A DNA stretch of 51,102 nucleotides from Bradyrhizobium sp. AS23.2 (GCF_001908185.1 NZ_LGHM01000133.1:1-51102); one strand, 5' to 3'; shown: positions 1-9,075, counted from the first letter of the stretch. Notes: generated by a model from the letters alone, not told the origin. Program-made: numbers and translations.

Positions 1-1203
1 CGTCCGCCGCGCGACCGTTCACGACCGCGCTGCTCGCGCGGACGCTCGGTGGTGTCGGAGGCTTCAGTGTGGACTTCGTAATCGCCTTCGGCGCGCGGAA
101 TGTTCTGGCCGATCAGCTTTTCGATCGCGGCCATCGACTTCTGGTCGAGCGGCGTCACGATCGAGATCGCGGTGCCGGTGCGGCCCGCGCGCCCGGTGCG
201 GCCGATGCGGTGGACATAGTCATCGGCGTGATGGGGGGACGTCGAAATTGAAGACGTGGCTGACCTCGGGAATGTCGAGGCCGCGGGCTGCGACGTCGGA
301 GGCGACGAGGAGGGGCAGCTCGCCCTTACGGAACTGGTCGAGCGCGGCCATGCGGGCCGGCTGGTCCATGTCGCCATGCAGCGCGCCGACACTGAAGCCG
401 TGCTTCTGAAGCGACTTGTGAACGATCGCGACCTCGCGCTTGCGATTGCAGAAGATGATCGCGTTCTTGAGATCCTTGGCCTCGCGTAGCAGGCGGCGCA
501 GCAATTCACGCTTCTCATGCGCCTCGCGTCCCGCGGGAACCTGGGATTGCGTGACGGTCACGGCGGTGGTGGCCGGCTTGGACACCTCGACTTTCTGCGG
601 ATTGTGCAGGAAGGCTTCGGTGATCCGCCGGATCTCCGGCGGCATGGTCGCGGTGAAGAACAGGGTCTGCCGCGTGAAGGGAACCAGCTTGCAGATGCGC
701 TCGATGTCGGGAATGAAGCCCATGTCGAGCATGCGGTCCGCTTCGTCGATGACGAGCAGTTCGACGCCGGTGAGCAGAAGGCCGCCGCGCTCGGTGTGGT
801 CGAGCAGGCGGCCGGGGGTGGCGATCAGCACGTCGACGCCGCGCATCAGCTTGGCATCCTGGTCGCCGAACGAGACGCCGCCGATCAGGAGGGCGACGTT
901 GAGCTTCTGGCCGGCGCCGTAGCGATCAAAATTCTCTTTGACCTGGGCCGCGAGTTCGCGGGTCGGTTCGAGGATCAGCGTGCGCGGCATGCGCGCGCGG
1001 GCGCGACCCTTTTCGAGGATGGTGAGCATCGGCAGCACGAAGGCCGCGGTCTTGCCGGTGCCGGTCTGGGCGATGCCGAGCACGTCCTTGCGTGCGAGGA
1101 CGTGGGGGATCGCCTGTTCCTGAATGGGGGTGGGGTTGGTGTAACCGGTGGCCGCCACTGCGGCGAGGACTTTTTCGGATAGTCCGAGATTTGAAAAGGA
1201 CAT
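1..1203 (-). CDS. rhlE: RhlE-like DEAD-box ATP-dependent RNA helicase, frameshifted and cut by window edge
   Basis: This superfamily 2 RNA helicase unwinds RNA duplexes using ATP in the cytoplasm, typically in ribosome assembly, mRNA decay or cold adaptation. From the start at 1203 the order is the Q motif (GYTNPTPIQEQAIP), Walker A AQTGTGKT, the DEAD box VIDEADRML, motif III FTATMP, then the helicase C domain with IIFCNRKRE and ASDVAARGLDIPE. The reading frame breaks at a run of six G on the plus strand (233-238). With one base fewer it continues as DVPHHADDYVHRIGRTGRAG, which is canonical motif VI, and then into a basic Arg/Gly tail that leaves the window. The gene is therefore intact except for one extra base, most likely a sequencing error. 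The RhlE subfamily call rests on overall similarity and the basic tail. The 3' end lies outside the window. Confidence 0.88.
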
Positions 1204-1502
1204 TGAGCCTCTGGTCGAAACCGCCGTCCGGAATCGAGGGTAATAAGGCTGTCGCGCTCCACCCCGAAACGGCGCGCTCTCAAAGAAGCTGGGGGTGCTG
1301 ACTCACGCGAACAAAGCGCCAGGCTCGGGAATCGGTCTTCGATCTGAGCCGCGTCGCCCCGGAACATAGGCAGGAATCGGCCAAAGTCAATGGAGCGGAC
1401 GCGGGAAGACCCTAAAAAACCTGAGGTTTTTGCCCAAATAGCGGGCGCGGTTGGGGTTTTCCGCCCGGCCCGGCGGTCCTGCGGGAGCCCTCAAAACACG
1501 GG
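1204..1502. other. Intergenic region between the helicase and araC-type genes
   Basis: This stretch of about 300 bases has no convincing gene. It must hold the promoter of the minus-strand helicase gene on its left side. On its right side it carries an A/T hairpin at 1415-1431 downstream of the AraC gene. I see no other recognisable element. Confidence 0.6.
1415..1431 (-). terminator. Putative hairpin terminator of the AraC-type gene
   Basis: AAAAACC (1415-1421) and GGTTTTT (1425-1431) form a perfect 7-bp stem with a 3-base loop. On the minus strand the hairpin ends in a run of T, about 70 bases past the stop of the AraC regulator. The stem is short and A/T-rich, so termination strength is uncertain. 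Confidence 0.45.
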
Positions 1503-2465
1503 CTAATGTCCTTCCGAGGTCTGGGCGCGGAAATCGCCGGGGGCCATGCCGTAGGCGGCGTTGAAGACCCGGTAGTAGGTCGCCAGGCTCTCGAAACCGC
1601 AGGCGGCAGCGACATCCGCGATCAGCCGTTCCGGCGCCTCGCGCATCAGGCGGCGGCTCTGCTTCAGGCGTTCGTCCGTCACGGTTTGCGAGAAGCTTTT
1701 CGCCGCGGTTTCGAACAGCATGTGGAGATGACGCACGGAAATGCTGAGCAGGTCGGCCACCACCGTCGGCGCCAGATCGGGGTCTTGCAGGTGGCGCGCG
1801 ATCAGGCGGCGAGCCTGTGAGAGGCGGGCGATCCGCAGCGCGGCCTGTCCGCGCCGGCTGCCCGGCCGCATGATGCCGCGCTCGATCAGCGCCAGATGGG
1901 CCAGGGTCTGGACGAGGGAGGTCGCATGGGAGGCGCCGTCATCCGCGCCGGCCTCGCCGAGATCGGCAAAGCAGGCGCTGAGCAGGGGCACCAAAGCGTT
2001 GTCGTTGAAGGTCTTGGGCTCGAGCTCGCGAACGCGCCTGTCCTGCGCCGGGATGCTGTTCGCGGGGATCTTCAGGATCCGCAGGTGGAAGCCGCCTGCG
2101 CCGAGCGGAGCCGTGCGATAGGGCAAGTCGGTATGGCTGGTGGCGAAGCTGCCATTGGCGATCGCGAAGTCGCTCGAGTGCATGCCGCCGAACCAGCCGC
2201 CGCTGCCGAGCTGCTGGTAGACGCAGATGCTGTCGCCAGGCGCGTATGCGATGTCGGAGGTGCTGCGCTCGACCGTGTAATGCGAGGCCTTCAACTCGAC
2301 GAGGCCGCCGCCGCCGACCTGGCGCAACGAGAATTCGCCGTAGAAGTCCGCGCGGCGGTCGCGCTCGAGTTCGGCCGTGACGCCGAACAGGCCCTTGGCG
2401 CGCACCTCGCGCCAATAGTCGAAGCGGTCATGCGGCTCGACCTCGTCGGTGCACCAGTGATACAC
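1503..2465 (-). CDS. AraC family transcriptional regulator
   Basis: A DNA-binding regulator of about 320 residues. The first 190 or so residues match the AraC-binding-like ligand/dimer domain seen in regulators that begin with YHW(S/C)TDEVEPHDRFDYW. The last 110 form the double helix-turn-helix AraC/XylS domain, including the segment with IADVAAACGFESLATYYRVF and the closing GMAPGDFR. Two GTG starts are possible. The one at 2465 is preferred because GGAGGGGG lies about 8 bases upstream of it, whereas the one at 2480 lies inside that same ribosome-binding sequence. The gene is divergent from the exported caspase-like gene at 2664, with about 200 bases between them, so that gene or the regulator's own promoter is a possible target. 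The inducer is unknown. Confidence 0.87.
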   Translation of the reverse strand: MYHWCTDEVEPHDRFDYWREVRAKGLFGVTAELERDRRADFYGEFSLRQVGGGGLVELKASHYTVERSTSDIAYAPGDSICVYQQLGSGGWFGGMHSSDFAIANGSFATSHTDLPYRTAPLGAGGFHLRILKIPANSIPAQDRRVRELEPKTFNDNALVPLLSACFADLGEAGADDGASHATSLVQTLAHLALIERGIMRPGSRRGQAALRIARLSQARRLIARHLQDPDLAPTVVADLLSISVRHLHMLFETAAKSFSQTVTDERLKQSRRLMREAPERLIADVAAACGFESLATYYRVFNAAYGMAPGDFRAQTSEGH

Positions 2466-2663
2466 GGCAGCCCCCTCCACCGAAAATTGCCTAAGAAAAA
2501 GCAGATTCCGGCGGGATCTGCCATAGGCCAGATGATGGAACCGGAGCCCCAGACCGTTGAACCGTCGATGTGGCTGGGACGACTATCACATCAACGGCTG
2601 AGGTTCCCATGAACGAGCGTTCGAGGGAGCCGGCGTGAGACCGTCGGCAACGGGAAATTTTCG

Positions 2664-4181
2664 ATGATGCGTCGGTTTTCCAGAATTCTGGCGGCCCTCG
2701 GCCTTGCGGCGAGCCTGAGCGGTTTCGCGCTTCCCGCACATGCCGAAAAGCGCGTCGCGCTCGTCGTCGGCAACAACGACTATAAGAATGTCCCGAAGCT
2801 GCTCAAGGCCGTCAACGACGCCCGCACGATGGGCGATACGCTCAAGCAGCTCGGCTTCGCGGTGATGGTCGCGGAGAACCAGAACCGCCAGCAATTCTCC
2901 GAAACGCTGCTCGCCTTCGACAGGGCGATCGAACCCGGCGACACCGCGTTCTTCTTCTACGCCGGCCACGGCTTCGAGATCGCGGGCCAGAACTATCTGC
3001 TGCCGACCGACGTGCCGGCGGCGACCGAAGGCCAGGAAGAGCTGGTGCGCGACGCTTCCATTCTGGCGGACCGCATCGTCGAGCGTCTTCAGAACAAGAA
3101 GGTGCGGACCTCGATCCTGGTGTTTGACGCCTGCCGCAACAATCCATTCGAGCGCGCCGGCACGCGCGCGGTGGCCGGCGGCGGGGGGCTGGCGCCGATG
3201 ACGCAACTGCCCGAAGGCGTGTTCTCGGTGTTCTCGGCCGGTCCCCGCCAGACCGCGCTTGATCGCCTGTCCAACGACGACGCCAATCCCAATTCGGTGT
3301 TCACGCGCACCTTCGCGAGGGAGTTGCTCCAGCCCGGCGAGAACCTCGTTCAGGTGGCGCAGCGCACCCGCCGTCTCGTCAGCGAGATGGCCGATACCGT
3401 CAAGCACAGGCAGGTGCCGGTCTATTTCGACCAGATGGTCGACGACGTCTTCCTCAGCGGTCTGGCGAAGGACGGGGCCGCTACACGCCCGGCGGATCCG
3501 CCGCCGCAGAAGCTCGCGGCCCTGCCGCCCGTGTCGGTGCCGCGCGTGCCGCGGGAGGAAACCACCAACGCGCCGATCGCGAGCTTCTCGCGCCACAATG
3601 GCGGCTGGAGCGTGGTGTTCTCCTTCGCCGACCCGACGCTCGGCATCTCCTGGCGCATGGCCGGCAACGGCGATTTCCGCGAGACCGGCTTCATCGATAC
3701 GCTCGATCCGCGCACGCGCAAGCGGATGCCGAACCCGTCGATCGAGTTGCCGCCGGATGCGCAGGCCGGCACGATCGAGGTCCGTTATGTCGACGCCTCC
3801 GGCGACATGCAGGGGCCGTTCCCGATCAGGTTCGATCCCGAAGCCGCGCTGATCCGCGACCAGCGCAAGATCCTCGACATGACTGCCACGAGCTGGCTGT
3901 CATTCCGCGAGTTCAACGGGCTGCTGGTCTACTACACGCACCTTGTGTCGTACCGCTGCGCCATCCGCGAGGTGCGCATCGGAATCGACACCGCCGTGCC
4001 AAACCAGGTGCTGAAGATGCCCACTTGCGACATGCGCGACCCGGGCGCGATCACCGCCGGCATGCCGCTCTACATGAAGCTCGCCCCGGCCACGCAGTTC
4101 ATCTCGGTGGAACTGACCTATCGCGACGGCAGCGTCTCGGAGATCAAGAGTTTCCGCACGGCGAACCGCAGCAATAATTGA
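2664..4181 (+). CDS. Exported caspase-like (peptidase C14) protein
   Basis: A 505-residue protein with an N-terminal signal peptide (hydrophobic stretch, cleavage after AHA near residue 27). It then has a caspase p20-type domain: VALVVGNNDY, the catalytic His in FFFYAGHG (His102) and the catalytic Cys in VFDACRNNPF (Cys157). The signature fits bacterial metacaspase/orthocaspase-like proteins. The region after about residue 275 is a proline-rich linker followed by a domain I do not recognise, which may bind substrate or envelope components. The start at 2664 has GGGA about 10 bases upstream; the neighbouring ATG at 2667 is equally possible. The protein should act in the periplasm or be secreted. 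Substrate and role are unknown, and nothing in the context suggests a toxin-antitoxin pair. Confidence 0.88.
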   Translation: MMRRFSRILAALGLAASLSGFALPAHAEKRVALVVGNNDYKNVPKLLKAVNDARTMGDTLKQLGFAVMVAENQNRQQFSETLLAFDRAIEPGDTAFFFYAGHGFEIAGQNYLLPTDVPAATEGQEELVRDASILADRIVERLQNKKVRTSILVFDACRNNPFERAGTRAVAGGGGLAPMTQLPEGVFSVFSAGPRQTALDRLSNDDANPNSVFTRTFARELLQPGENLVQVAQRTRRLVSEMADTVKHRQVPVYFDQMVDDVFLSGLAKDGAATRPADPPPQKLAALPPVSVPRVPREETTNAPIASFSRHNGGWSVVFSFADPTLGISWRMAGNGDFRETGFIDTLDPRTRKRMPNPSIELPPDAQAGTIEVRYVDASGDMQGPFPIRFDPEAALIRDQRKILDMTATSWLSFREFNGLLVYYTHLVSYRCAIREVRIGIDTAVPNQVLKMPTCDMRDPGAITAGMPLYMKLAPATQFISVELTYRDGSVSEIKSFRTANRSNN

Positions 4182-4213
4182 TCATCTGGGCGGAGGCGTC
4201 GCATGCGGGTCCG

Positions 4214-4504
4214 CTACTCGCGGCGGTTCCTGACGAAGCGCTTGATGGACTCGATAGCCTCGATCAAAGGGGGAGCCAGCGAAAAGAACGCGCCCAACGC
4301 GATCGAGATGATGACGTGGCGCAGCAGAAGCTTCTCCGGCTCCTCGAACGGATAGCCGTTCTGGTCGATCCGTACCGGCGCGAGCGTGCCCGTGCCGTGC
4401 GGATTCGGCTTCCGCGGCTTGCGCGGCGGGATCATGATCACGACGAAAAGCACATTGATCAGGATCCAGACGCCGACCAGTATTAGGATCGTCTGCACTG
4501 CCAT
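4214..4504 (-). CDS. Small membrane protein of unknown function
   Basis: A 96-residue protein with a hydrophobic N-terminal segment (about residues 3-25, rich in I/L/V) followed by a basic stretch PPRKPRKPN. A polar middle part and a second hydrophobic segment (about 66-82) come next, ending in RFVRNRRE. Two membrane spans are likely. It is convergent with the caspase-like gene, whose stop is 32 bases away, and divergent from the FAD monooxygenase. I do not recognise a family. Composition is typical of a real inner-membrane protein and not of an antisense shadow. Confidence 0.7.
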   Translation of the reverse strand: MAVQTILILVGVWILINVLFVVIMIPPRKPRKPNPHGTGTLAPVRIDQNGYPFEEPEKLLLRHVIISIALGAFFSLAPPLIEAIESIKRFVRNRRE

Positions 4505-4528
4505 TTCCTGAAATCAACCAAAGTCTCC

Positions 4529-4586
4529 TGCAACGCTAATGGTCATTCGCCACTGCGGCAAATCAATTCAGGTTTGTTGCGTTGCA
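4529..4586. promoter_or_regulatory. Inverted repeat in a divergent promoter region
   Basis: TGCAACGC at 4529-4536 is repeated in inverted orientation as GCGTTGCA at 4579-4586, in the gap between the divergent small membrane protein and the FAD monooxygenase gene. Arms of eight bases 42 bases apart could be two half-sites for one regulator, but chance is not excluded. No regulator gene is adjacent. Confidence 0.25.
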
Positions 4587-4619
4587 AAAAGTACTAAAGT
4601 CGTACATGAGGCCTCCACC

Positions 4620-5876
4620 GTGGACCCAGGCACCTCAAAGTCGCCCCAGGCTCGCTCCGTGAAAGTCCGGTGTTGCATCGTCGGCGGCGGGCCCGCCGGC
4701 ATGATGCTCGGCTATCTCCTGGGACGGGCCGGCATCGACGTCGTGGTGCTGGAAAAGCATGCGGATTTCTTCCGCGACTTTCGCGGCGACACCGTGCATC
4801 CCTCAACGCTAGAGGTCATGGACGAGCTCGGCCTGATCGACGGCTTCCTGAAGCTGCCGCATCAGCGCTTGCAGAAAATGGACGGCTTGTTCGGCGGCAC
4901 GCCCGTGCGGATCGCAGACCTCAGCAGGCTCCATACGAAATACCCCTTCATCGCCTTCATGCCGCAATGGGACTTCCTGAATTTCCTCCGCGAGGCAGGC
5001 CGGCGCTTTGCTTCGCTCAAGGTGATGATGAGCACGGAGGCCGTCGACCTGATCCGCCGGGGCGAGACGATCGCCGGCGTGCGGGCGAAGACGCCGGAAG
5101 GGCCGATCGACATCGAGGCCGATCTCACCGTCGCCTGCGACGGCCGGCATTCCACGGTGCGCGAGCGTGCGGGCCTTAGCGTCGAGGAGATCGGCGCGCC
5201 GATGGACGTGCTGTGGTTCCGCGCCGGCCGCAAGCCTGACGAGACGGAAAATGTGTTCGCGCGCGTCGAGCCGGGCAAGATGATGGTCACCTTCGACCGC
5301 GGCGACTATTGGCAATGCGCCTACGTCATCGCAAAGGGACAATACGATGCGGTGAAGGCGAGGGGATTGCAGGCGCTGCTCGACGACGTCGTGCGCATGG
5401 CGCCGATCCTGCGAAGCGGCATTGCCGATGTGAGGAGCTTTGACGACATCAAGCTGCTCACCGTCGTGATCAACCGCCTGACGCGCTGGACGCGGCCGGG
5501 CCTGCTCTGCATCGGGGATGCCGCGCATGCGATGTCGCCGGTCGGTGGCGTCGGCGTCAATCTCGCCGTGCAGGATGCGGTCGCGACCGCCAACCTGCTC
5601 GCCGACAGGCTTCAGCTCGGTTGCCCGTCCGAGGATGAACTCGATGCCGTGCGCCGTCGCCGCGAATTCCCGATGAAGGTGACGCAGCGAATGCAGGTGA
5701 TCGTGCAGAACAACATCATCAGCGGGGCTTTGCAGCCGGGCGACCGGCCGCTGAAGGTGCCGCTGATCGTGCGCCTCATCACCGCGCTGCCCTGGCTGCA
5801 GGGCATTCCTGCGCGCCTGCTTGCGGTCGGCGTGCGCCCCGAGCACGTGCAGTCGACGGCCGCGCCGGCATCGTAG
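4620..5876 (+). CDS. FAD-dependent monooxygenase (PHBH-like, FAD_binding_3)
   Basis: A class A flavoprotein monooxygenase of about 418 residues. The N-terminal Rossmann fold carries CIVGGGPAGMMLGYLL, followed by VVVLEKH with the acidic residue that holds the FAD ribose. The second FAD motif is LCIGDAAHAMSPVGGVGVN near residue 300. The layout matches p-hydroxybenzoate hydroxylase-type enzymes that hydroxylate aromatic or polyketide-like substrates with NAD(P)H and O2; the actual substrate cannot be read. An ATG at 4539 is in frame, but the GTG at 4620 is preferred. GAGG sits 8 bases upstream of it, and the extra N-terminal residues from 4539 are unlike the family. It appears monocistronic. Confidence 0.85.
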   Translation: MDPGTSKSPQARSVKVRCCIVGGGPAGMMLGYLLGRAGIDVVVLEKHADFFRDFRGDTVHPSTLEVMDELGLIDGFLKLPHQRLQKMDGLFGGTPVRIADLSRLHTKYPFIAFMPQWDFLNFLREAGRRFASLKVMMSTEAVDLIRRGETIAGVRAKTPEGPIDIEADLTVACDGRHSTVRERAGLSVEEIGAPMDVLWFRAGRKPDETENVFARVEPGKMMVTFDRGDYWQCAYVIAKGQYDAVKARGLQALLDDVVRMAPILRSGIADVRSFDDIKLLTVVINRLTRWTRPGLLCIGDAAHAMSPVGGVGVNLAVQDAVATANLLADRLQLGCPSEDELDAVRRRREFPMKVTQRMQVIVQNNIISGALQPGDRPLKVPLIVRLITALPWLQGIPARLLAVGVRPEHVQSTAAPAS

Positions 5877-6055
5877 CTCGAGAACCAGGTAGGGATAATT
5901 TCGCCTTAAATCGCGCATGGCGCGTTGCGTCCGTGCAACAGCGCAAACGGATTCAATGAGCGTTGGCGGCCAATCCCGCGTCTTAACTTTCTTGATTCGA
6001 ATTTTAGTAAGGACTGTCTGTGAGCGTGCACCCATCAAGGGACATGGGGTGTACT

Positions 6056-6820
6056 ATGCGTAACAAGTTGATTGCTGCCTTCGCCTGCACGACCGCTCTG
6101 GTTTCGACAGGTGCTGCTTCCGCCGCCGACCTCGCCGCGCGGCCCTACACGAAGGCGCCAGCCTATATCGAGCCGCTGTTCAACTGGACCGGTTTCTACG
6201 TCGGCGGCCACATCGGCGGCGCCTGGACCAACGAGCAGTTCGTCAACAACGGCAACAGCCTCGGCTTTGGCGATCTGCTGCCGGGCCAGGGCTATCGGCA
6301 GCGCGGCTCGGGCATCATGGGCGGCGCCCAGATCGGCTACAACTGGCAGGCCAACAACTTCGTCTTCGGCATGGAGGGAACGATCTCCGGCCTCAACAAC
6401 AAGGGCACGGTCGTGAACACCGCCTTCGGTGCCCGTGACGACGTGTTCTCCTGGCGCGCCAACGTGCTCGCGACGGTCGTCGGCCGTGCGGGCTTTGCCG
6501 TCCAGAACAACCTGTTCTACATCAAGGGCGGCTATGCCGGCGTGAACAACCGTCTCAACGTCAGCGACACGGTCACACCCGGTTCGGGCGGTCAGACCCA
6601 CTGGGCCAACGGCTGGACCGTCGGCGCCGGTTGGGAATACGGCATTACCCGCAACTGGATCGTCGGCCTCGAATACAATTACGCGGCCTTCGGCAGCCAG
6701 ACCTATCAGCTCGGCGGCACAACGACGAACTACACATTTGATGCCAAGCCGCGCGACATCCAGTGGGCCGTTGTGCGCGCCAGCTACAAGTTCGACGCGC
6801 CGGTCATCGCGCGCTACTGA
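6056..6820 (+). CDS. Omp25/RopB-like outer membrane beta-barrel protein
   Basis: A 254-residue outer membrane protein. A classic signal peptide (MRNKLIAAFACTTALVSTG, cleavage after ASA) is followed by the ADLAARPYTKAP mature end and FNWTGFYVGGHIGG, the opening strand of the Omp25/31 eight-stranded barrel family. It ends with VRASYKFDAPVIARY, where the C-terminal aromatic residue is the usual BAM recognition signal. An in-frame GTG at 6020 would add twelve residues ahead of the signal peptide, so the ATG at 6056 is chosen. A strong terminator follows at 6850. In rhizobia such proteins are abundant envelope components; the specific role here is unknown. Confidence 0.92.
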   Translation: MRNKLIAAFACTTALVSTGAASAADLAARPYTKAPAYIEPLFNWTGFYVGGHIGGAWTNEQFVNNGNSLGFGDLLPGQGYRQRGSGIMGGAQIGYNWQANNFVFGMEGTISGLNNKGTVVNTAFGARDDVFSWRANVLATVVGRAGFAVQNNLFYIKGGYAGVNNRLNVSDTVTPGSGGQTHWANGWTVGAGWEYGITRNWIVGLEYNYAAFGSQTYQLGGTTTNYTFDAKPRDIQWAVVRASYKFDAPVIARY

Positions 6821-6849
6821 GACTAGACAGGGGCGTCATAACAACGAAG

Positions 6850-6876
6850 GCCCCGGGGTAACTCCCCGGGGCTTTT
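6850..6876 (+). terminator. Rho-independent terminator after the first Omp gene
   Basis: GCCCCGGGG (6850-6858) pairs perfectly with CCCCGGGGC (6864-6872) around a five-base loop and is followed by TTTT. It lies 30 bases past the stop of the outer membrane protein gene that ends at 6820. Confidence 0.85.
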
Positions 6877-7054
6877 CGTTGCGCCGAGTCGGGCCAATAC
6901 TGGCTAGCAGCGGACAAGTACGCGGAGAGCTGACTCGGACTATGTCGATTGACGTGCATATAGATGCAGTCGACAGGCAAAAAGTGCACACATCTGTGGC
7001 AGGTGCGCAACGTCCCGGAACAAACGGCACTGCAACCGGACGGGTGCGACAGCG

Positions 7055-7795
7055 ATGGCCGCAGATCTTGCGGCGAAGCCATACGTCAAGGCGCCGCCGC
7101 CGGTAGTAGCGGTGTATAACTGGACCGGCTTCTATGTCGGTGTGAGCGGCGGTGGCGGCTGGGGTAGGTCGCGTTTTGACGCGTCGCCGATCGGCACCAC
7201 GACCGGCAACTTTGATGTGTCCGGTGGATTGGCTGGTGGTACGGCCGGCTACAACTGGCAGACGGGACAGTGGGTGTTCGGTGTCGAGGGCGACATCGAC
7301 TGGTCGGGCGTTCGCGGCACCAACGGCAACCGGCCGACGCTGCCGGCCGCCGGCGGATTTGTCTGTAACGGCCCAATAGCAGCAGGCGGCAACGGTTTTG
7401 CTTGCCGCACCGAGAACACCTGGCTCGGTACCGTCCGCGGTCGGTTCGGTTACGCAATCAACAATGTGCTGCTGTACGGCACCGGCGGCGTCGCCTTCGG
7501 TGACGTAAAAGCTCGTATCATCAGCGACCCGGGATTTCCGACGTTCGGCGGAGCAACCGACACGCGGGTCGGCTGGACGGTTGGCGCGGGCGTCGAGTGG
7601 GGCTTCCTGCCGAACTGGAGCTTCAAGGGCGAGTACCGCTATGTCGACCTCGGCAGCTTCACGTGCGGCCTGCAGACCGTCGCCGGCGGCGCCGGATGCG
7701 ATCCTGCCAATAGCGTGCGTGTGAACTTCCGCGAGAATATCGGCCTGGTCGGCGTCAACTATCGCTTCGGCGGTCCGGTGGTCGCGCGGTACTGA
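7055..7795 (+). CDS. Omp25-like beta-barrel protein lacking its signal peptide (probable 5'-truncated copy)
   Basis: The 246 residues read as the mature part of an Omp25/31 family barrel: MAADLAAKPYVKAPPP, YNWTGFYVGVSGGGGWG, internal WTVGAGVEWGF, and a C-terminal VNYRFGGPVVARY. The first ATG falls exactly where the signal peptide of its paralogues would end. The in-frame codons just upstream spell TGATAMA, a normal-looking cleavage site, but no hydrophobic segment or start codon precedes it before a stop at 6950. No other frame supplies a signal peptide. The barrel body is intact, so the loss of the 5' end looks recent, by recombination or deletion. As it stands, the product could not be exported through Sec. 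It is followed by a bidirectional terminator. Confidence 0.75.
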   Translation: MAADLAAKPYVKAPPPVVAVYNWTGFYVGVSGGGGWGRSRFDASPIGTTTGNFDVSGGLAGGTAGYNWQTGQWVFGVEGDIDWSGVRGTNGNRPTLPAAGGFVCNGPIAAGGNGFACRTENTWLGTVRGRFGYAINNVLLYGTGGVAFGDVKARIISDPGFPTFGGATDTRVGWTVGAGVEWGFLPNWSFKGEYRYVDLGSFTCGLQTVAGGAGCDPANSVRVNFRENIGLVGVNYRFGGPVVARY

Positions 7796-7814
7796 TCCCT
7801 CCCGGATGAAACTC

Positions 7815-7844
7815 AAAAGCCCCGGCTCGCGCCGGGGCTTTTTT
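7815..7844. terminator. Bidirectional rho-independent terminator
   Basis: AAAAGCCCCGGC (7815-7826) and GCCGGGGCTTTT (7831-7842) form a perfect 12-bp stem with a four-base loop. It has T runs on both strands and lies between the convergent Omp-like gene (ends 7795) and the SDR gene (ends 7863). Confidence 0.92.
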
Positions 7845-7862
7845 ATGGGCGCAGAGGTGGGC

Positions 7863-8633
7863 TTACGTCATCACCGAGTAGCCGCCATCGACGGGGATCG
7901 CGGTGCCCGTGATGAAGTTCGACGCGGGCGAGGCGAGGAACACGGCGATGCCGGCGAAGTCGTCGATGCCGCCCCAACGTCCCGCAGGCGTGCGCGCCAG
8001 CACGCGCTCGTGCAATCCCGATATCTGCTTGCGCGCGCCGCGGGTGAGGTCGGTGTCGATCCAGCCCGGCAAGATGGCGTTGACCTGGATGTTGTCGGGC
8101 GCCCAGGCATTGGCGCAGGCGCGCGTGTACTGCACGATGCCGCCTTTGCTCGCCGCATAGGCCGCCGCGAAACTCGCGCCGAAGATCGACAGCATCGAGC
8201 CGATGTTGATCACCTTGCCGTTGCCGGACGCCTTCAGCGCCGGATAGGCAAGCTTCGAGCACATGAAGGCGCTGGTGAGGTTGGTGTCGATCACCTTGTT
8301 CCACTCGTCGAGCTCGAGCTCGTGCGGCGGCTTGCGGATGCTCATGCCGGCATTGTTGACGAGGACGTCGATGCGGCCGAGCTCTTTGACGACGCGGTCG
8401 ATCATCGCCGCGACGGCCGCCGTGTTGGTCACGTCAGTGGTGACGGCAATCGCCTTCACGCCGCGCTTCCTGAGATCGGCCACAGCGTCGGCGGACTTGG
8501 TTTCGTTGCGTCCCACCACAGCGATGTCGGCGCCGGCGTCGGCAAGGCCGCGGGCCATGCCGAGCCCGATGCCGCCATTGCCTCCCGTGACGATCGCGAC
8601 CTTGCCGCGGAGATCGAACCGGCTGGATGTCAT
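7863..8633 (-). CDS. SDR family NAD(P)-dependent oxidoreductase
   Basis: A classical short-chain dehydrogenase/reductase of 256 residues, the usual length. It shows the nucleotide-binding TGGNGGIG (residues 16-23), the NNAG motif (93-96), catalytic Ser146, and the YAASK active site with Tyr159 and Lys163. It ends with ITGTAIPVDGGYSV. It should interconvert a hydroxyl and a carbonyl with NAD(P)H in the cytoplasm; the substrate is not evident. Glucose/gluconate dehydrogenase-like and 3-oxoacyl reductase-like enzymes both look like this. It starts 21 bases after the stop of the small membrane protein gene (8655-8840), so the two are probably co-transcribed. Confidence 0.92.
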   Translation of the reverse strand: MTSSRFDLRGKVAIVTGGNGGIGLGMARGLADAGADIAVVGRNETKSADAVADLRKRGVKAIAVTTDVTNTAAVAAMIDRVVKELGRIDVLVNNAGMSIRKPPHELELDEWNKVIDTNLTSAFMCSKLAYPALKASGNGKVINIGSMLSIFGASFAAAYAASKGGIVQYTRACANAWAPDNIQVNAILPGWIDTDLTRGARKQISGLHERVLARTPAGRWGGIDDFAGIAVFLASPASNFITGTAIPVDGGYSVMT

Positions 8634-8654
8634 GCTTTGATTCCTTCGTTTCTT

Positions 8655-8840
8655 CTATTGGTTGCTCTGCCAGATCAGGACCAGTCCGAGGCCGGCCATG
8701 GCTGCGCCATAGCCGACCCATTGCAGCTGGTTGATCATGAAGCTCGATCGCGGCCAGGCGATCGTGCCCGTGCCCTGTCCGATCCAGAGCAGCCCGACGG
8801 CGAGGGCAAACAGGCCTGCGATCAGCAGAAATCTGCGCAT
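8655..8840 (-). CDS. Small two-span membrane protein
   Basis: A 61-residue protein, MRRFLLIAGLFALAVGLLW then GQGTGTIAWPRSSFMINQ then WVGYGAAMAGLGLVLIW, so two membrane spans joined by a short polar loop. The ATG at 8840 is set by a strong GGAGGAATGC ribosome-binding sequence directly upstream; longer in-frame starts lack one. It precedes the SDR gene by 21 bases. Family and function are unknown. The clean hydrophobic pattern and strong ribosome-binding site make it a convincing gene. Confidence 0.75.
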   Translation of the reverse strand: MRRFLLIAGLFALAVGLLWIGQGTGTIAWPRSSFMINQLQWVGYGAAMAGLGLVLIWQSNQ

Positions 8841-9075
8841 GCATTCCTCCCCATTGGTCCGCTTCGGTCGCGGCCTACGGCATGAACGATCGCCACCGCC
8901 GCGAAAACTTGGGCGCACAGTAGCCGTAGCCGCGGTTCGGGCACAATGGCGGTACCGGCACAATGGATTAGCCAGTGTGGGAGGCGGCATGCGCGGGGCA
9001 GGGCGATCACAGATGCGATCGGCCAGAGCGTGCAGGAAGCCGAAGGCGAGTGTCAGCCGCTGCAAGTCCCAAACG

